A stretch of 64,000 bases of DNA, from NCBI RefSeq assembly GCF_947499295.1, contig NZ_CANMNP010000015.1, forward strand, positions 124,001 through 188,000. Direction: 5' to 3'. The notes under the pieces are model-generated. The model did no database searches. It saw only the letters and a program-made list of their open reading frames with translations, and had not been told where the DNA came from. The DNA comes from an uncultured Roseibium sp. (GTDB taxonomy: Bacteria > Pseudomonadota > Alphaproteobacteria > Rhizobiales > Stappiaceae). The position numbers and the translations under genes were made by a program. This document shows positions 9,040 through 19,224 of the stretch, one piece after another (the first letter of the stretch is position 1; every line of letters starts with the position of its first letter).

Positions 9040-9629
9040 TCCATATCGCCTGGTTGGTTTTAGATCTTCGTCGATTGTGTCTTAGCGGGCTTTACCTACA
9101 CCGAATCGCTTTCCAGTTTGAAGGACAAACATAGAACGGCAAGGCGATTTGGCCAAAAGCCCCCGTTTTCAACAGTTGCGCAAGGTGCCGCATGCGCTGG
9201 AAACACATCATCAACCAGACTGTGCGCATTATTGTTCAGCGTGTGGGACGGGGTGAGGGGTCAAATTGTGCCAATTTCGCAACACTTGAACATAGAGTGG
9301 CAACCGGGTTGCTCGAATGAAGACATTGCCCACGTTCGGCCATGTTTGCCATTCAACCGTTGCGTTACTATCAGCCAACAAGCCGGTTGTACTTCGTGAC
9401 GGCTATGAGGCGGATTGCGACACAAATAATCTGCAAATGGTCTTAATTGGGCGGCAAACGGCCCAACTTAGGCCGAATTGATTGGCCATTTTTGGCCATA
9501 TCAAACAACGGGGTCCGGCGAGCACTTCTCGACAGGACACAGTGAAATCAAATGCGCATGGCGCGGATAAAAAACAAGACCGTCCGTCGGAAAAATAAAT
9601 TCTGTCCGGCGGATAATAGTGTGAATGGG
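9040..9629. promoter_or_regulatory. Long intergenic region between parE and exoR, with repeated TGGCCA palindromes
   Basis: About 590 bases with no convincing gene. TTTGGCCAAA is at 9148-9157. TTGGGC-N8-GCCCAA is an inverted repeat at 9447-9466. TTGGCCAT occurs twice at 9482-9489 and 9492-9499, spaced one helical turn apart. They lie between the divergent parE and exoR starts, so could be regulator sites or part of a long exoR leader. No family assignment is possible from sequence alone. Confidence 0.4.
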
Positions 9630-10487
9630 ATGCAAAAGAAGAGTTCATTGATTCAACGCCTAGGAAAAACCGGAACTGTGCTCGGTGCGTTGATGATTGC
9701 GGTCATGGCAGGCGAGGCGCTGGCGTTTGATGGACAGCCGGCGGCCCCGAGAACTATTGGTCCGCAGGATCTTTCTCCCAGCGAAGCTTTGCGCGCTGGA
9801 GCGCGTCAATATTATTCCGGCGACAAGGCTGCTGCGCTCAGCTCTCTACAATATGCTGCGGAAAACGGTCAGCCTATGGCGGCTTGGAAACTTGGCGAGA
9901 TGTACGCCAAGGGCGACGGCGTCAAGGAAGACGACCTGAAGGCTTTCGAGTATTACAGCCAGATCGTTCGTGAGCACGGTGAAGATAGACCTGACGCACC
10001 AGACGCGCCATTTGTTTCCAGCGCATTTGTCGCACTCGGCTCATACTACCTGACCGGAATAGACGGTGCGGTTCCGCAAAGTGAAAGCCGTGCGCGTCAG
10101 ATCTTTACACACGCTGCATCCTATTTTGGTGACGCAGCCGCTCAATACCAGCTTGGTCGAATGTACCAGAACAACAACAGCCGCATGGCCGTTCGTTGGT
10201 ATAATCTGGCGGCGCTCAAGGGACATGTCGGAGCTCAGGCGCGCCTTGGCGAAACACTTTACGAGATCGGCAACTCCGAAAAGAAAAAGGCCCGCGGGTT
10301 GATGTGGATGACGGTGGCACGTGCGCAGGCCTCAGGCGGCGATGCGAGCTGGATCAACGCCATGCACGAACAGTATTTTGCGGTTTCTCCGGAAACCGTG
10401 CGCCAGCAAGCGCGTTCTCTCGCCGACGGTTGGATTGAACAGAACCGTCCGGACATCCTGGCCTCGCAGCAGGTACCCTCTCAGTAA
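9630..10487 (+). CDS. exoR: ExoR-like periplasmic Sel1-repeat regulator
   Basis: A 285-aa exported protein: signal peptide about residues 1-33 (QRLGKTGTVLGALMIAVMAG...ALAF), then Sel1/TPR-like repeats (AAENGQPMAAWKLGEMYAKGDGV, AASYFGDAAAQYQLGRMY, AALKGHVGAQARLGETLY) and a C-terminal RGLMWMTVARAQ segment. The whole pattern, including AFVALGSYYLTGI, matches rhizobial ExoR as I remember it. ExoR holds the ExoS sensor kinase inactive in the periplasm and so controls ChvI-dependent exopolysaccharide and motility genes. An in-frame ATG at 9552 would put 26 extra residues before the signal peptide; 9630 is preferred. The exoS/chvI genes are not in the window. Confidence 0.75.
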   Translation: MQKKSSLIQRLGKTGTVLGALMIAVMAGEALAFDGQPAAPRTIGPQDLSPSEALRAGARQYYSGDKAAALSSLQYAAENGQPMAAWKLGEMYAKGDGVKEDDLKAFEYYSQIVREHGEDRPDAPDAPFVSSAFVALGSYYLTGIDGAVPQSESRARQIFTHAASYFGDAAAQYQLGRMYQNNNSRMAVRWYNLAALKGHVGAQARLGETLYEIGNSEKKKARGLMWMTVARAQASGGDASWINAMHEQYFAVSPETVRQQARSLADGWIEQNRPDILASQQVPSQ

Positions 10488-10494
10488 TCCAGCG

Positions 10495-10821
10495 TTACGA
10501 GTGATGTCGGCCCGACAAGGGGGGGGATCGCACCGGCTGCTTTTCCGTTTCCGGTGTTTTCGGAGTCATAAGCTTCGAAAGCGGGCAAGGGGCACTGCTG
10601 AAATTCCATGACGTATTGTTGAGAACCATCTGGCATGTGGCCACTCGCATGCCATCGGGACTTTTCAAGCATATGGATTCGCCGACGCCATAGTCTTCAC
10701 CTTTGTACCGGCAGGTGCAGGAGATGGATTGTGAGTATGAGGGCGCGATGTTCATCAAAAGAAAGACAACGAAAACCGTTGTGACAGGCATCAAACGTGC
10801 GCGTCCGGCCATTCTGCTCAT
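10495..10821 (-). CDS. Small secreted cysteine-containing protein of unknown function
   Basis: A 108-aa protein converging tail to tail on exoR with only 7 bp between the stops. It has an N-terminal signal peptide (LMPVTTVFVVFLLMNIAPSYS), then a compact core SCTCRYKGEDYGVGESICLK...VATCQMVLNNTSW...APCPLS with five cysteines after cleavage, followed by a Pro-rich tail. Disulfide-stabilised periplasmic or secreted location is inferred. I do not recognise a named family. Start codon is uncertain: Met codons at 10812 and 10791 are also in frame. Confidence 0.65.
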   Translation of the reverse strand: MSRMAGRARLMPVTTVFVVFLLMNIAPSYSQSISCTCRYKGEDYGVGESICLKSPDGMRVATCQMVLNNTSWNFSSAPCPLSKLMTPKTPETEKQPVRSPPLSGRHHS

Positions 10822-10998
10822 CGCCGGAATGAAAGGTCCGCACTTTTGAAATGCGGACGGATATGTTTGATCCGTTACCCCATGACCTCAAAAGACTAGC
10901 ACGGCTTTGGAACACTGCAAGTCCCGACGTCAACCGCATTGCTTTCGGCCCAGTTCAACTGGCCGAAACACGAAAGCTGTGTGGATTATGAAAGAGAA

Positions 10999-11781
10999 TC
11001 AGGCTGCGAGATCCACCCAGACCGGAACATGGTCCGACGGTTTTTCCCAACCGCGAACGTGTTTGTCGATGCCACATCCGGTCATCCGATCGGTCGCCTG
11101 CGCTGACATAAGTATATGGTCAATGCGGATGCCATTGTTCTTCTGCCATGCACCAGCCTGATAGTCCCAGAAAGTGTAGGTCTCAGGAGCTTCTGTACAG
11201 GAACGGACTGCTTCCGTAAGGCCGAGGTTTAAAAGTGTTCTGAAGCGCCGTCGGCTTTCCGGCTGATAAAGCGCATCCTCAAGCCATCCCTCGGGGTTTT
11301 TCGCGTCAACGGGGTCTGGAATGACGTTGTAGTCGCCAAGCAGCAAGAACGGGGTTTCGTCTTTCAGCCGTTCTTTGGCGTGCGCAATAAGTCGGTCCAT
11401 CCATTCTATTTTATATGGAAACTTTTCGGTGCCCAAAGGATTGCCGTTGGGAAGATAAAGGCAGCCGAAACGAATGGCGCCGCTTTCCGTTGATACGCTT
11501 GCTTCAATGTAACGTGCTTGTTCGTCAGCATCGTTTCCGGGAAGCCCCCGTTGAACGTCTTCCAGCGGCGATTTGGAAAGCAGGGCAACACCATTAAAAC
11601 CCTTTTGCCCATGGGTCTCTACATTGTAACCGAGGTCCTCAAAGGGCTGGCGTGGAAAATTCTCATCAACCGATTTGATTTCCTGAAAGCAGGCAATATC
11701 GGGATTTGTTTCTTTCAGCCAATCCTGGACCGTATCAATGCGCGCCTTAACTCCATTGATATTCCAGGTCGCAATTTTCAT
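10999..11781 (-). CDS. xthA: Exodeoxyribonuclease III (AP endonuclease)
   Basis: A 260-aa DNA-repair enzyme that cleaves at abasic sites and trims 3' blocks. Endonuclease/exonuclease/phosphatase-fold motifs are clear: N-terminal KIATWNINGVKAR, catalytic CFQEIKSVDENFP, HGQKGFNGVALLSK, LLGDYNVIPDPVDAKNP, and the C-terminal SDHVPVWVDL. GGAGGC lies 15 to 10 bases before the chosen ATG, which makes the 12-residue upstream extension unlikely. It is followed after 63 bp by the erpA gene, on the same strand but upstream in transcription. Confidence 0.94.
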   Translation of the reverse strand: MKIATWNINGVKARIDTVQDWLKETNPDIACFQEIKSVDENFPRQPFEDLGYNVETHGQKGFNGVALLSKSPLEDVQRGLPGNDADEQARYIEASVSTESGAIRFGCLYLPNGNPLGTEKFPYKIEWMDRLIAHAKERLKDETPFLLLGDYNVIPDPVDAKNPEGWLEDALYQPESRRRFRTLLNLGLTEAVRSCTEAPETYTFWDYQAGAWQKNNGIRIDHILMSAQATDRMTGCGIDKHVRGWEKPSDHVPVWVDLAA

Positions 11782-11844
11782 GGCTGAGTTGCCTCCGTTT
11801 CGAAAGGGTCGGGGCAACAGCCCAGTTAGAGTGCCTTGCGGGTT

Positions 11845-12186
11845 CTAGATGGTGAAGCTGGTACCGCAGCCGCAGCCAGCCACCGCATTTGGGTTGTTGA
11901 TTTGAAAGGACTGACCAATCAGATCGTCAACGAAATCAATCTCCGACCCACCCATATACTGTAGGGATATCGTATCGATCAAAACCGTCGCGCCCGGGTT
12001 CTCAATGACGAAATCGTCGTCTTCGCTTTCGCCGACAACGTCGTATTTGTATTGCAAACCGGAACAACCGCCGCCTTCCACACTGACCCGAAGCATACTG
12101 CCCGCAGGTTCATTTGATAAAATGGACGCAATTCGCTTGGCTGCGCGCTCGCTGACTGTTACTCGATTTTCAAGTGTCTCGGTCAT
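11845..12186 (-). CDS. erpA: ErpA-like A-type Fe-S insertion protein
   Basis: A 113-aa HesB/IscA family protein that inserts Fe-S clusters into target proteins. Ligand cysteines are in EGGGCSGLQYKYD and AGCGCGTSF near the C terminus, and IDTISLQYMGGSEIDFVDDL is the usual centre. The frame continues upstream to 12567, but that stretch has no family similarity and overlaps dgt; MTETLENRVTVSERAAKRI at 12186 is the natural start. It is divergent from dgt, an order common in Rhizobiales. Confidence 0.9.
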   Translation of the reverse strand: MTETLENRVTVSERAAKRIASILSNEPAGSMLRVSVEGGGCSGLQYKYDVVGESEDDDFVIENPGATVLIDTISLQYMGGSEIDFVDDLIGQSFQINNPNAVAGCGCGTSFTI

Positions 12187-12342
12187 GTGTAGCCGACTCG
12201 CTGAGTTCTTGGAGCATTCAAGAGCATTAAACCTGATGTATCGAGATAAGTATGTTTTGAAGTAGCCCGCGTCAATGGAGTGGGTATCTCGCAGCTTCGG
12301 GAGATGGTACGGGACAACGCAGTGAGCGAAGGTTGGCAACTG

Positions 12343-13560
12343 ATGAATGCGGATATCGGATTTGGAGCGCAATCGCGAGCGGTTTACGCGGAAAACCCGT
12401 TTCGCAGCCGCGGTCGTCTGTTTCCAGAAGCCGAGAGTCCGACCAGAACACCATTTCAACGGGACCGGGACAGGATAATTCATTCTTCGGCCTTCCGGCG
12501 CTTGAAGCACAAGACCCAAGTCTTTGTGTATCATGAAGGCGATCACTTCCGCACGAGGCTGACGCACACGATTGAAGTTTCGCAGATTGCGCGATCACTG
12601 GCCCGCGCACTGCGTTTGGATGAGGATCTGGCAGAGTGCCTGGCGCTGTCGCACGACCTCGGACACACCCCATTCGGGCATGAAGGTGAAGACGTCATGC
12701 ATGAATGCATGGCACCATTTGATGGTTTCGACCACAACGCGCAGTCCTTGCGCGTCGTGACGCACCTGGAACAGAGATATGCTGACTTTGATGGATTAAA
12801 TCTCGCTTGGGAAACTCTCGAGGGTCTCGTTAAACACAATGGTCCTTTGGTGGGCTCGGACGGAAAACCGATCGGGAAGTTTCAGGGCTCAGTATTGCCT
12901 TTCGCGATAAGGGACTATGCGGATAAACAGGACCTTCTGCTCGACACCTGGCCCGGCGGAGAGGCGCAGGCCGCGGCAATTGCGGATGACATTGCCTATG
13001 ACGCACACGACCTGGATGACGGATTGAGGGCGGGTTTGTTTGCGATCGAAGATATGCGCGACGTTCCGTTTCTGGCAAATATTCTAGCCGAAGTTGACGC
13101 TAAGTACCCGGGTCTTGAAGAAAGCCGGCGCATTCATGAAATCGTTCGCAGATCAATAACAAGAATGGTGGAAGACGTTATACGGGAAGCGGTGCGCAAT
13201 TTGTCGGAACTGGATCCTCAGAACGCGCAGGACATCCGCATGGCCGGTAAATGTCTGGTCGGGTTCTCAACCGGCATGACCCAAGCGGAACGCGAAGTGA
13301 AGGATTTTCTGTTTGCACGTGTATATCGGCATGAGGATGTTCTTGCCGTTCGAAAGCTTGTGGCCCGCGTCGTTCGGGACCTGTTTGGCAAATTCCATTC
13401 GGATCCGGGGCTGATGCCCGAACCCTGGAACATCGGCATGAATGAATTGAGCGATGCAGAAATTGCGCGGCGAATTTGCGACTACATCGCAGGTATGACC
13501 GATCGATATGCAATTGAAGAACATCGCAGATTGTTTGACGATACTCCTGATTTGGGGTAG
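12343..13560 (+). CDS. dgt: dGTP triphosphohydrolase-like protein (HD domain)
   Basis: A 405-aa HD-domain nucleotide phosphohydrolase predicted to hydrolyse dNTPs to nucleoside and tripolyphosphate. Family landmarks are [30 protein letters not shown], the metal site [13 protein letters not shown] preceded by [13 protein letters not shown], and [13 protein letters not shown]. Start is uncertain: ATG at 12343 gives the N terminus [19 protein letters not shown], while GTG at 12322 or ATG at 12304 would add 7 or 13 residues. The argS gene follows 97 bp later. Confidence 0.92.
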   Translation: MNADIGFGAQSRAVYAENPFRSRGRLFPEAESPTRTPFQRDRDRIIHSSAFRRLKHKTQVFVYHEGDHFRTRLTHTIEVSQIARSLARALRLDEDLAECLALSHDLGHTPFGHEGEDVMHECMAPFDGFDHNAQSLRVVTHLEQRYADFDGLNLAWETLEGLVKHNGPLVGSDGKPIGKFQGSVLPFAIRDYADKQDLLLDTWPGGEAQAAAIADDIAYDAHDLDDGLRAGLFAIEDMRDVPFLANILAEVDAKYPGLEESRRIHEIVRRSITRMVEDVIREAVRNLSELDPQNAQDIRMAGKCLVGFSTGMTQAEREVKDFLFARVYRHEDVLAVRKLVARVVRDLFGKFHSDPGLMPEPWNIGMNELSDAEIARRICDYIAGMTDRYAIEEHRRLFDDTPDLG

Positions 13561-13657
13561 GCGCTGAGGCAGTCTAAGAGCCGGTGACGCCGGAGGTGAA
13601 ATTCTCTGCAGCGCGACGGTGCTTGGAAACCAAAATTCGAAACCAGATCGGTGCTCT

Positions 13658-15427
13658 ATGAACATCTTCGCTGACTTTACGCAGCGCGTTAAAAAAATAA
13701 CTCAAACATTTGACCTTAAAGACGCAAATGGGAATGAGCCGAACCTTTCTCGAGTCGTCGTGGAGGCTCCGCGTGATCCTGCCCACGGTGATCTGGCGAC
13801 AAACGCCGCAATGGTTCTGGCAAAGCCTCTTGGTTTGAAGCCCAGAGATCTTGCAGAGCAACTTGTTGAAAAGTTGAGCGCTGATCCGGACATTGTCGAA
13901 GCGACGATTGCGGGGCCCGGATTTATAAATTTGCGGGTGGCACCGGTCGTATGGCAGCGCGTACTTGGCAGTGTGCTGGAATTCGGCAAGAAATATGGAA
14001 GTATCCATCCAGCCGAAAATCGAAAAGTAAACGTGGAATATGTGTCAGCCAATCCCACCGGCCCGATGCATGTCGGGCATATCCGCGGTGCGGTTCTCGG
14101 CGATGCCCTGGCCAATCTTCTGGCTTTCGCCGGGTGTGAAATCGTCAAAGAATACTACATCAATGACGCCGGATCTCAGATCGATACGCTCGCCCGCAGT
14201 GCCTATTTGCGGTATTGCGAGGCGCTCGGCGAGAACATCGGCGACATTCCGGCCGGATTGTATCCTGGCGACTACCTGAAACCGATCGGCGCTCAGCTAA
14301 AGGACGAATTCGGCGACAGGTTGAAAACGATGAATGAAAGCGAGTGGCTTCCGCTCGTGAAAGAGCGTGCAATGGCTGCAATGCTCGAACTTATCCGGTC
14401 CGATTTGGCTGCGTTAGGTGTTGAACACGAGATCTTCTTCTCTGAAAAAACCCTGCACGAACGGGAAGGGACCAACGCCTCAAAAATTGACTTCATGCTC
14501 GACACCCTGCGTGAAAAGGGGCTTGTTTACGAAGGGACGCTGCCACCTCCCAAAGGACAGGTGCCGGACGATTGGGAGGATCGGGAACAGACCTTGTTCC
14601 GTGCCAGTGACTTTGGCGATGACACAGACCGAGCGTTGAAGAAGTCAGACGGTTCCTACACATATTTCGCGGCAGACGTTGCCTACTTCCAAGACAAATT
14701 CCTGCGGGGTTTTCAAGAGGCGATCTACGTGTTGGGCGCTGATCATGGCGGCTATGCCAAGCGGCTTCAGGCCGTTGGAAAGGCTGTTTCTGACGGCAAA
14801 ACGGACGTGGTGGTCAGGTTCTGCCAGCTTGTAAAGCTCATGCGCGATGGTGAGCCGGTCAAGATGTCAAAACGCTCCGGTGAGTTCATCACGCTCCGAG
14901 AAGTCGTCGATGAAGTTGGCCCGGACCCAATTCGGTTCATGATGCTATTCCGCAAGAATGATGCACCGCTTGATTTTGATTTCAAGAAAGTCACGGAACA
15001 ATCGAAAGACAATCCGGTCTTTTATGTTCAGTACGGCCACGCTCGTTGCTGCTCGGTGCTGAGGCAGGCGACCGAAGAACTCAAGGGTCTCGATATTGGC
15101 GACGACGCTCTTTCAGCAGCCGACTATGCACTCCTTGATGATGTTGGTGAGCTGGAACTGATCGCGAAGATGGCAGAATGGCCAAAAGTGATAGAAGCGG
15201 CTGCCGAAACACATGAGCCACACAGAATCGCTTTTTACCTGCATGAGTTGGCGAGTTCACTGCATGGTCACTGGAATAGAGGCAAGGAAATGCCGCATTT
15301 ACGCTTTATTGACACTGGTAACGCCAAATTAACCCTAGCACGTCTTGCATTGGTTCGTGCAATATCTTTGGTGCTTGCTTCAGGATTGTCGATTCTCGGC
15401 GTAAATGCCCCTGAAGAAATGCGCTAG
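13658..15427 (+). CDS. argS: Arginyl-tRNA synthetase
   Basis: A 589-aa class I synthetase that charges tRNA-Arg. The N-terminal additional domain carries [16 protein letters not shown], the HIGH-type motif is [17 protein letters not shown], and the KMSKR-type motif is KMSKRSGEF; the C-terminal anticodon-binding helices end at NAPEEMR. Fourteen codons of upstream open frame were left out because family similarity starts at [11 protein letters not shown]. In this group argS normally leads the argS-SPOR-nagZ-scpAB chain, which is kept here apart from the accessory insertion after the SPOR gene. Confidence 0.96.
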   Translation: MNIFADFTQRVKKITQTFDLKDANGNEPNLSRVVVEAPRDPAHGDLATNAAMVLAKPLGLKPRDLAEQLVEKLSADPDIVEATIAGPGFINLRVAPVVWQRVLGSVLEFGKKYGSIHPAENRKVNVEYVSANPTGPMHVGHIRGAVLGDALANLLAFAGCEIVKEYYINDAGSQIDTLARSAYLRYCEALGENIGDIPAGLYPGDYLKPIGAQLKDEFGDRLKTMNESEWLPLVKERAMAAMLELIRSDLAALGVEHEIFFSEKTLHEREGTNASKIDFMLDTLREKGLVYEGTLPPPKGQVPDDWEDREQTLFRASDFGDDTDRALKKSDGSYTYFAADVAYFQDKFLRGFQEAIYVLGADHGGYAKRLQAVGKAVSDGKTDVVVRFCQLVKLMRDGEPVKMSKRSGEFITLREVVDEVGPDPIRFMMLFRKNDAPLDFDFKKVTEQSKDNPVFYVQYGHARCCSVLRQATEELKGLDIGDDALSAADYALLDDVGELELIAKMAEWPKVIEAAAETHEPHRIAFYLHELASSLHGHWNRGKEMPHLRFIDTGNAKLTLARLALVRAISLVLASGLSILGVNAPEEMR

Positions 15428-15499
15428 ATTCTTTCTTGGCCGCTTGACACACAGTGTTGGCATCGTAGCGGCACAACTGGACCGGTTTTCGTAAGGCTC

Positions 15500-18133
15500 A
15501 TGTCAGAAGATTACGAACCAAAGCGAACAGACTTGCATGCGGCCGGGCAGAGTGCGGACGCAGAGCGTCCGGCTGCGGAGGATCCGCTGCTCGAGCTGGC
15601 TCGCATTGTCCAGAAAAACAAGCAATCGGGGGCAGATGTGAGTAGTGGTCGTGTTGGTAGTACCGACTATTTTGCAGGATTGAACGATTTCGCCGAGGAT
15701 CCACAGGAAGAAGTGCCGACTTCTCAGTCCTCCGGTCGCATCGAGCCCTCATTTGTAGCTGTACAGCCCGTTGCGGACAATCAGAACCAGGGTGGAGACG
15801 CGTCGCCACTGGGAGATCAGCCAGGTGTTGCTTCGGTTTCGCAAGCTGCAGCGCCAGCGCCGGCCGTCTTTCCTAATGCTGCTCAGTCGCCGACCGAAAC
15901 CGTGCCTTCAACACATGTTTCTTCTTTGTGGCCCAAAGTTCCGGAAAGCGAACCGTCGGAAGAGGTGGCATCAGTCATTCCGGCACAGGAAAGAATTGCC
16001 CCTGTTCTGCAGAGATCTGTCGAACCCCAAGCTTCAACGTTCGACCAGCCGTCAAACCAAGCGCGCGCAACCCAGGAACCAGAAACGCCCGCGCCTTTGA
16101 CACCCACGGTGGCATTGGATCTGGAACAAAATCTAACAGCGGAACTTGAAGACGAATTGATCGGTGCGCTTCGGCAATCAGTAGATGATACGCCGGAGCC
16201 AAGTGTTACGCCGGTAACCGTTGATCCAGCAATGACCGCGGCGATCGAGACACCAACCCAGGATTTCTCAGTTCCACACGTTGATCCGATTTCGCAGACT
16301 GAGGCCGTCGTCAGACCGAAAGTTCGGGACCTCGATTTCGAACAGGCAATCGCAGTTGATCCGGAACCCGTTCGCGCGCCGGACGTTGAAGCTCAGCCGG
16401 CACTCTCGGTAAAAGGTTACAACAGGGACGATTTTTCGGTGAACCTGTCTGCAAACCCGGCACGGGAAGCAGAGCAGAAAGTTGCAGAGCAAGAACCAGA
16501 CTTCGGCACGCCTGCTGTCAGCGCGCAATTCGATGATGATAGGCGGCCAAGGATCGACGAAAGCGATCTTTTTGCAGCTCTTAACCCGGCTGAGGCAGAG
16601 CCGGCTCCTGTTGTCAGGCCCGCAGGTTCTGCCGCACTAAGCGATGCAGAAGGCATCGAAGCGCTGTTTGCCGACCTTGAATTTCCTGATCCCGCTGAAC
16701 GTAAAGCGCAAATTTCTGCTGACGAAGCAGCAAAGGAAGTTCAGACCGCTGCTAACGAGCGTGCCTCTACGGCAGACATTGACGAAATGAGCTGGCCGGC
16801 TGCTGCTGGTTCTGTTCCTCGTCTTGAAGATGATGAAACCCCGCCGCCACCTGAGGGATATGATCTCGACGCGGTTGCAAGGGCCATGCAAGAAAGTGAC
16901 CCAAGCCTGAGCGGTGAGGGCGTGTTGCCGCCACATCCGGCAGCGGAAAAGCAAGCTGTACCACAGGCTCAAGAGCGGTCGCGCCGGGGACTGTTTGTGG
17001 CCGGTGGTATTCTTGGTGTTGCGGTTTTGGGAGCTGCCGGATTTTTCCTGATGGACGGAAGCTCGGTGCAGGTGCCAAGCGGACCGCCGCCGATTATCAG
17101 CGGCTTGCAGGAACCACTGAAGATTTACCCGGAGCAAAGTCAGGCACCAACTGACAATCAGTCGGCCAAGCTTATCTACGATAGAATTGATGGAACGGGG
17201 GAAACCGGTCCAGATCAATTGGTGAGGCCCGAGAGCCCGCAACCGGCTGAGTTGCCTCCTGCACCGGCTGGAGCCAATGGCAATGCCGATCTTCTGCCGG
17301 GAGCGCCAAAACGGGTTCGCACACTTGTTGTGCGTCCGGACGGCTCAATCATATCCGGCGGTGAAGCAGGGGCACCCCCGGTCGCAACTCCAGAACCGAC
17401 TGTTGCCGCAGTTGAACAGCCCGTTGTTCCTGCGCCTGCAGCACCTACGCCTGCGCCAGCCGCGCCTTCGGTTGCTGCCAACAGCGAAACTCCAAGGGTC
17501 GTCTCAACAACTCCTGTCGTCCCTGGATCTGTTTCTGAAACACCTGTTGCAGCTGCTCCCGCGTCGTCACCGGCACAAGCCACTCAGGCAGAGACACCGG
17601 TTGCCGCGACGCCAGATGCCGCAGCGCCGACAACACCTGCGATTGTTGCCGGAACTGAAACGCCGGCTGCGGTTGAACCGGTCCAGCCTGTCCCGACCGT
17701 GTTGCCGCGCAAGAAACCGGCCGCACCCGTTCAAGTGGCACGTGCGCCAGCCGCGGCAACAACTCCGGCACCTGCAAGTCAAAACGATGGGCCGCTTAAT
17801 CTGGGTCAGCAAAACGCAGCGGCACCGGCGCCTGCAACAACTGCTCCTGCAGCAGCCCCGGCAACCAATTCTGGAAGCATCCCTGCTGGAACCTACATAG
17901 TTCAGGTGACCTCTCAACGTTCTGAGCAGGCTGCCAGCAACGCCTATTCAGGCTTGCAGCGTCAGTTCCCGGGTATTCTTGGAAATCGCGATGCAGTAAT
18001 TGTGTCTGCAAATGTTCAGGACCGAGGTGTTTTCTACCGTGCCCGTATCCCCACAGGCTCCCGTGAAGAAGCGATTTCACTCTGCGAAAGTCTCAAAGGC
18101 GCGGGCGGTGACTGCTTTGTACGCAGGCAGTAA
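15500..18133 (+). CDS. Long SPOR-domain envelope/cell-division protein
   Basis: An 877-aa single-pass inner-membrane protein. Residues 1-~490 are an acidic, probably disordered cytoplasmic region. One membrane helix, LFVAGGILGVAVLGAAGFFL, lies near 496-517. A long Pro/Ala/Thr/Val-rich linker follows, and residues ~793-877 form a SPOR domain (GTYIVQVTSQRSEQAASNAYSGL...YRARIPTGSREEAISLCESLKGAGGDCFV). SPOR domains bind denuded glycan strands at the septum. The place directly after argS is conserved in alphaproteobacteria, and nagZ, a peptidoglycan recycling enzyme, is the usual next gene. Role in septation is inferred. Confidence 0.85.
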   Translation: MSEDYEPKRTDLHAAGQSADAERPAAEDPLLELARIVQKNKQSGADVSSGRVGSTDYFAGLNDFAEDPQEEVPTSQSSGRIEPSFVAVQPVADNQNQGGDASPLGDQPGVASVSQAAAPAPAVFPNAAQSPTETVPSTHVSSLWPKVPESEPSEEVASVIPAQERIAPVLQRSVEPQASTFDQPSNQARATQEPETPAPLTPTVALDLEQNLTAELEDELIGALRQSVDDTPEPSVTPVTVDPAMTAAIETPTQDFSVPHVDPISQTEAVVRPKVRDLDFEQAIAVDPEPVRAPDVEAQPALSVKGYNRDDFSVNLSANPAREAEQKVAEQEPDFGTPAVSAQFDDDRRPRIDESDLFAALNPAEAEPAPVVRPAGSAALSDAEGIEALFADLEFPDPAERKAQISADEAAKEVQTAANERASTADIDEMSWPAAAGSVPRLEDDETPPPPEGYDLDAVARAMQESDPSLSGEGVLPPHPAAEKQAVPQAQERSRRGLFVAGGILGVAVLGAAGFFLMDGSSVQVPSGPPPIISGLQEPLKIYPEQSQAPTDNQSAKLIYDRIDGTGETGPDQLVRPESPQPAELPPAPAGANGNADLLPGAPKRVRTLVVRPDGSIISGGEAGAPPVATPEPTVAAVEQPVVPAPAAPTPAPAAPSVAANSETPRVVSTTPVVPGSVSETPVAAAPASSPAQATQAETPVAATPDAAAPTTPAIVAGTETPAAVEPVQPVPTVLPRKKPAAPVQVARAPAAATTPAPASQNDGPLNLGQQNAAAPAPATTAPAAAPATNSGSIPAGTYIVQVTSQRSEQAASNAYSGLQRQFPGILGNRDAVIVSANVQDRGVFYRARIPTGSREEAISLCESLKGAGGDCFVRRQ

Positions 18134-18188
18134 GAATTCAGAGTTTGAGAGATTTTGATTGGATTGAATGCCGGGCAAAGACCGGCCT

Positions 18189-19106
18189 TCATTCCGCGGC
18201 AATAACGACGGCGTCCTCTTCGGCACCTTCCAGCCGGCAGGCCATTGATTTATAGACAGCAGCAATTGCGTCAATCGCCCGGCGAACAGCAGGTTCGCGG
18301 CGCAAGTCCCGGTGCACGATTATATGCTCAGGGTTCGTTAGCTCCGGAATGGGTTTTGTAAGCCGGACAAGGTCCTGATGATCATCACCCATGAACACCG
18401 GCAACAATGATAATCCAGCGCCGGCAGCTGTCATATTCATGAGCGTTGTCATTGTGTTGGTGCGAAGTAAAGGCGGTTTGTCGAGGCGTTCCTCCAACCA
18501 TCTGGCATGGGCTGGATACCAAAGATCGTCAGGCGTGAAACCCAGCCAGGAGCAGGATGAATAGGCCAGTGGGTCGAGGGCTGACGGATTGTTCGCGACA
18601 AAAGACTTGGATCCGTAAACCGCATAGGCAAGTTCGCCTACCTTTCGCGCGATCAGTGTATCGGTTTCAGGAAGGCAATTGCGGATTTGAAGTTCAATGC
18701 TTCGGCTCTGATGGTTGACGGACTGGTGGCTTGAAATCAATTCAAGTTCTACACCGTCGAGCATTGCAGTGAGGTCACCAAATTGATCTGTGAGCACACG
18801 AGCGCGAACTTCATCAACGGCCACTCTTACAACTTTGAGCGTTGAGCCTGACAAATCAGGCAATATGCGGCATGCGGCCTCGGCCTTCTTTCTCATATCC
18901 TCGGCAAGCGGTATCAGGCGCAATCCGGCTTCTGTGGGTTTCAATCCCGCCGGCGTTCTGTCGAACAGGCGGGCGCCCACTCTGTCCTCAAAGCTCTTGA
19001 GCCTCCGGCTCAATTGAGGTTGGCTGATATCAAGCGCTTTGGCAGCGCCGGACAGAGAACGCATGCGCGCTGCGGCATCAACTAGTTTCAGGTCATCCCA
19101 ATTCAT
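18189..19106 (-). CDS. LysR-family transcriptional regulator
   Basis: A 305-aa regulator with an N-terminal winged helix-turn-helix (RMRSLSGAAKALDISQPQLSRRLKSFEDRVGARLFDR, 14-50) and a C-terminal effector-binding domain. An extra 15 upstream codons are open but MNWDDLKLVDAAARM is the normal LysR start. It is divergent from the EamA transporter gene with ~118 bp between, so it probably regulates that gene. The effector is unknown. First gene of the accessory block that separates the SPOR gene from nagZ. Confidence 0.88.
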   Translation of the reverse strand: MNWDDLKLVDAAARMRSLSGAAKALDISQPQLSRRLKSFEDRVGARLFDRTPAGLKPTEAGLRLIPLAEDMRKKAEAACRILPDLSGSTLKVVRVAVDEVRARVLTDQFGDLTAMLDGVELELISSHQSVNHQSRSIELQIRNCLPETDTLIARKVGELAYAVYGSKSFVANNPSALDPLAYSSCSWLGFTPDDLWYPAHARWLEERLDKPPLLRTNTMTTLMNMTAAGAGLSLLPVFMGDDHQDLVRLTKPIPELTNPEHIIVHRDLRREPAVRRAIDAIAAVYKSMACRLEGAEEDAVVIAAE

Positions 19107-19224
19107 GTTGGAAGTATACAGTTTCGCACAGGAGGCAGCAATGCGATGCAAATATGAATACCCGCCATGGCAATTTAGAGCCTGACAATCTGCTGATGGG
19201 CCTCTTATGTCTGGTTGGTGAAGT

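Noticed and set aside
9118..9399. 93-codon plus-strand frame in the parE-exoR gap
   Set aside because: No similarity, odd composition, no ribosome-binding site; treated as regulatory DNA.
11845..12567. 240-aa version of ErpA
   Set aside because: The upstream half has no family similarity and runs over dgt; the short start at 12186 is right.
17567..17917. Cys/Arg-rich minus-strand frame under the SPOR gene
   Set aside because: Antisense shadow of the Pro/Ala-rich linker (GCN and CCN codons).
18134..18188. Hairpin AATGCCGG/CCGGCCTTCATT after the SPOR gene
   Set aside because: Imperfect, no T-run, partly inside the LysR stop region; too weak to call a terminator.
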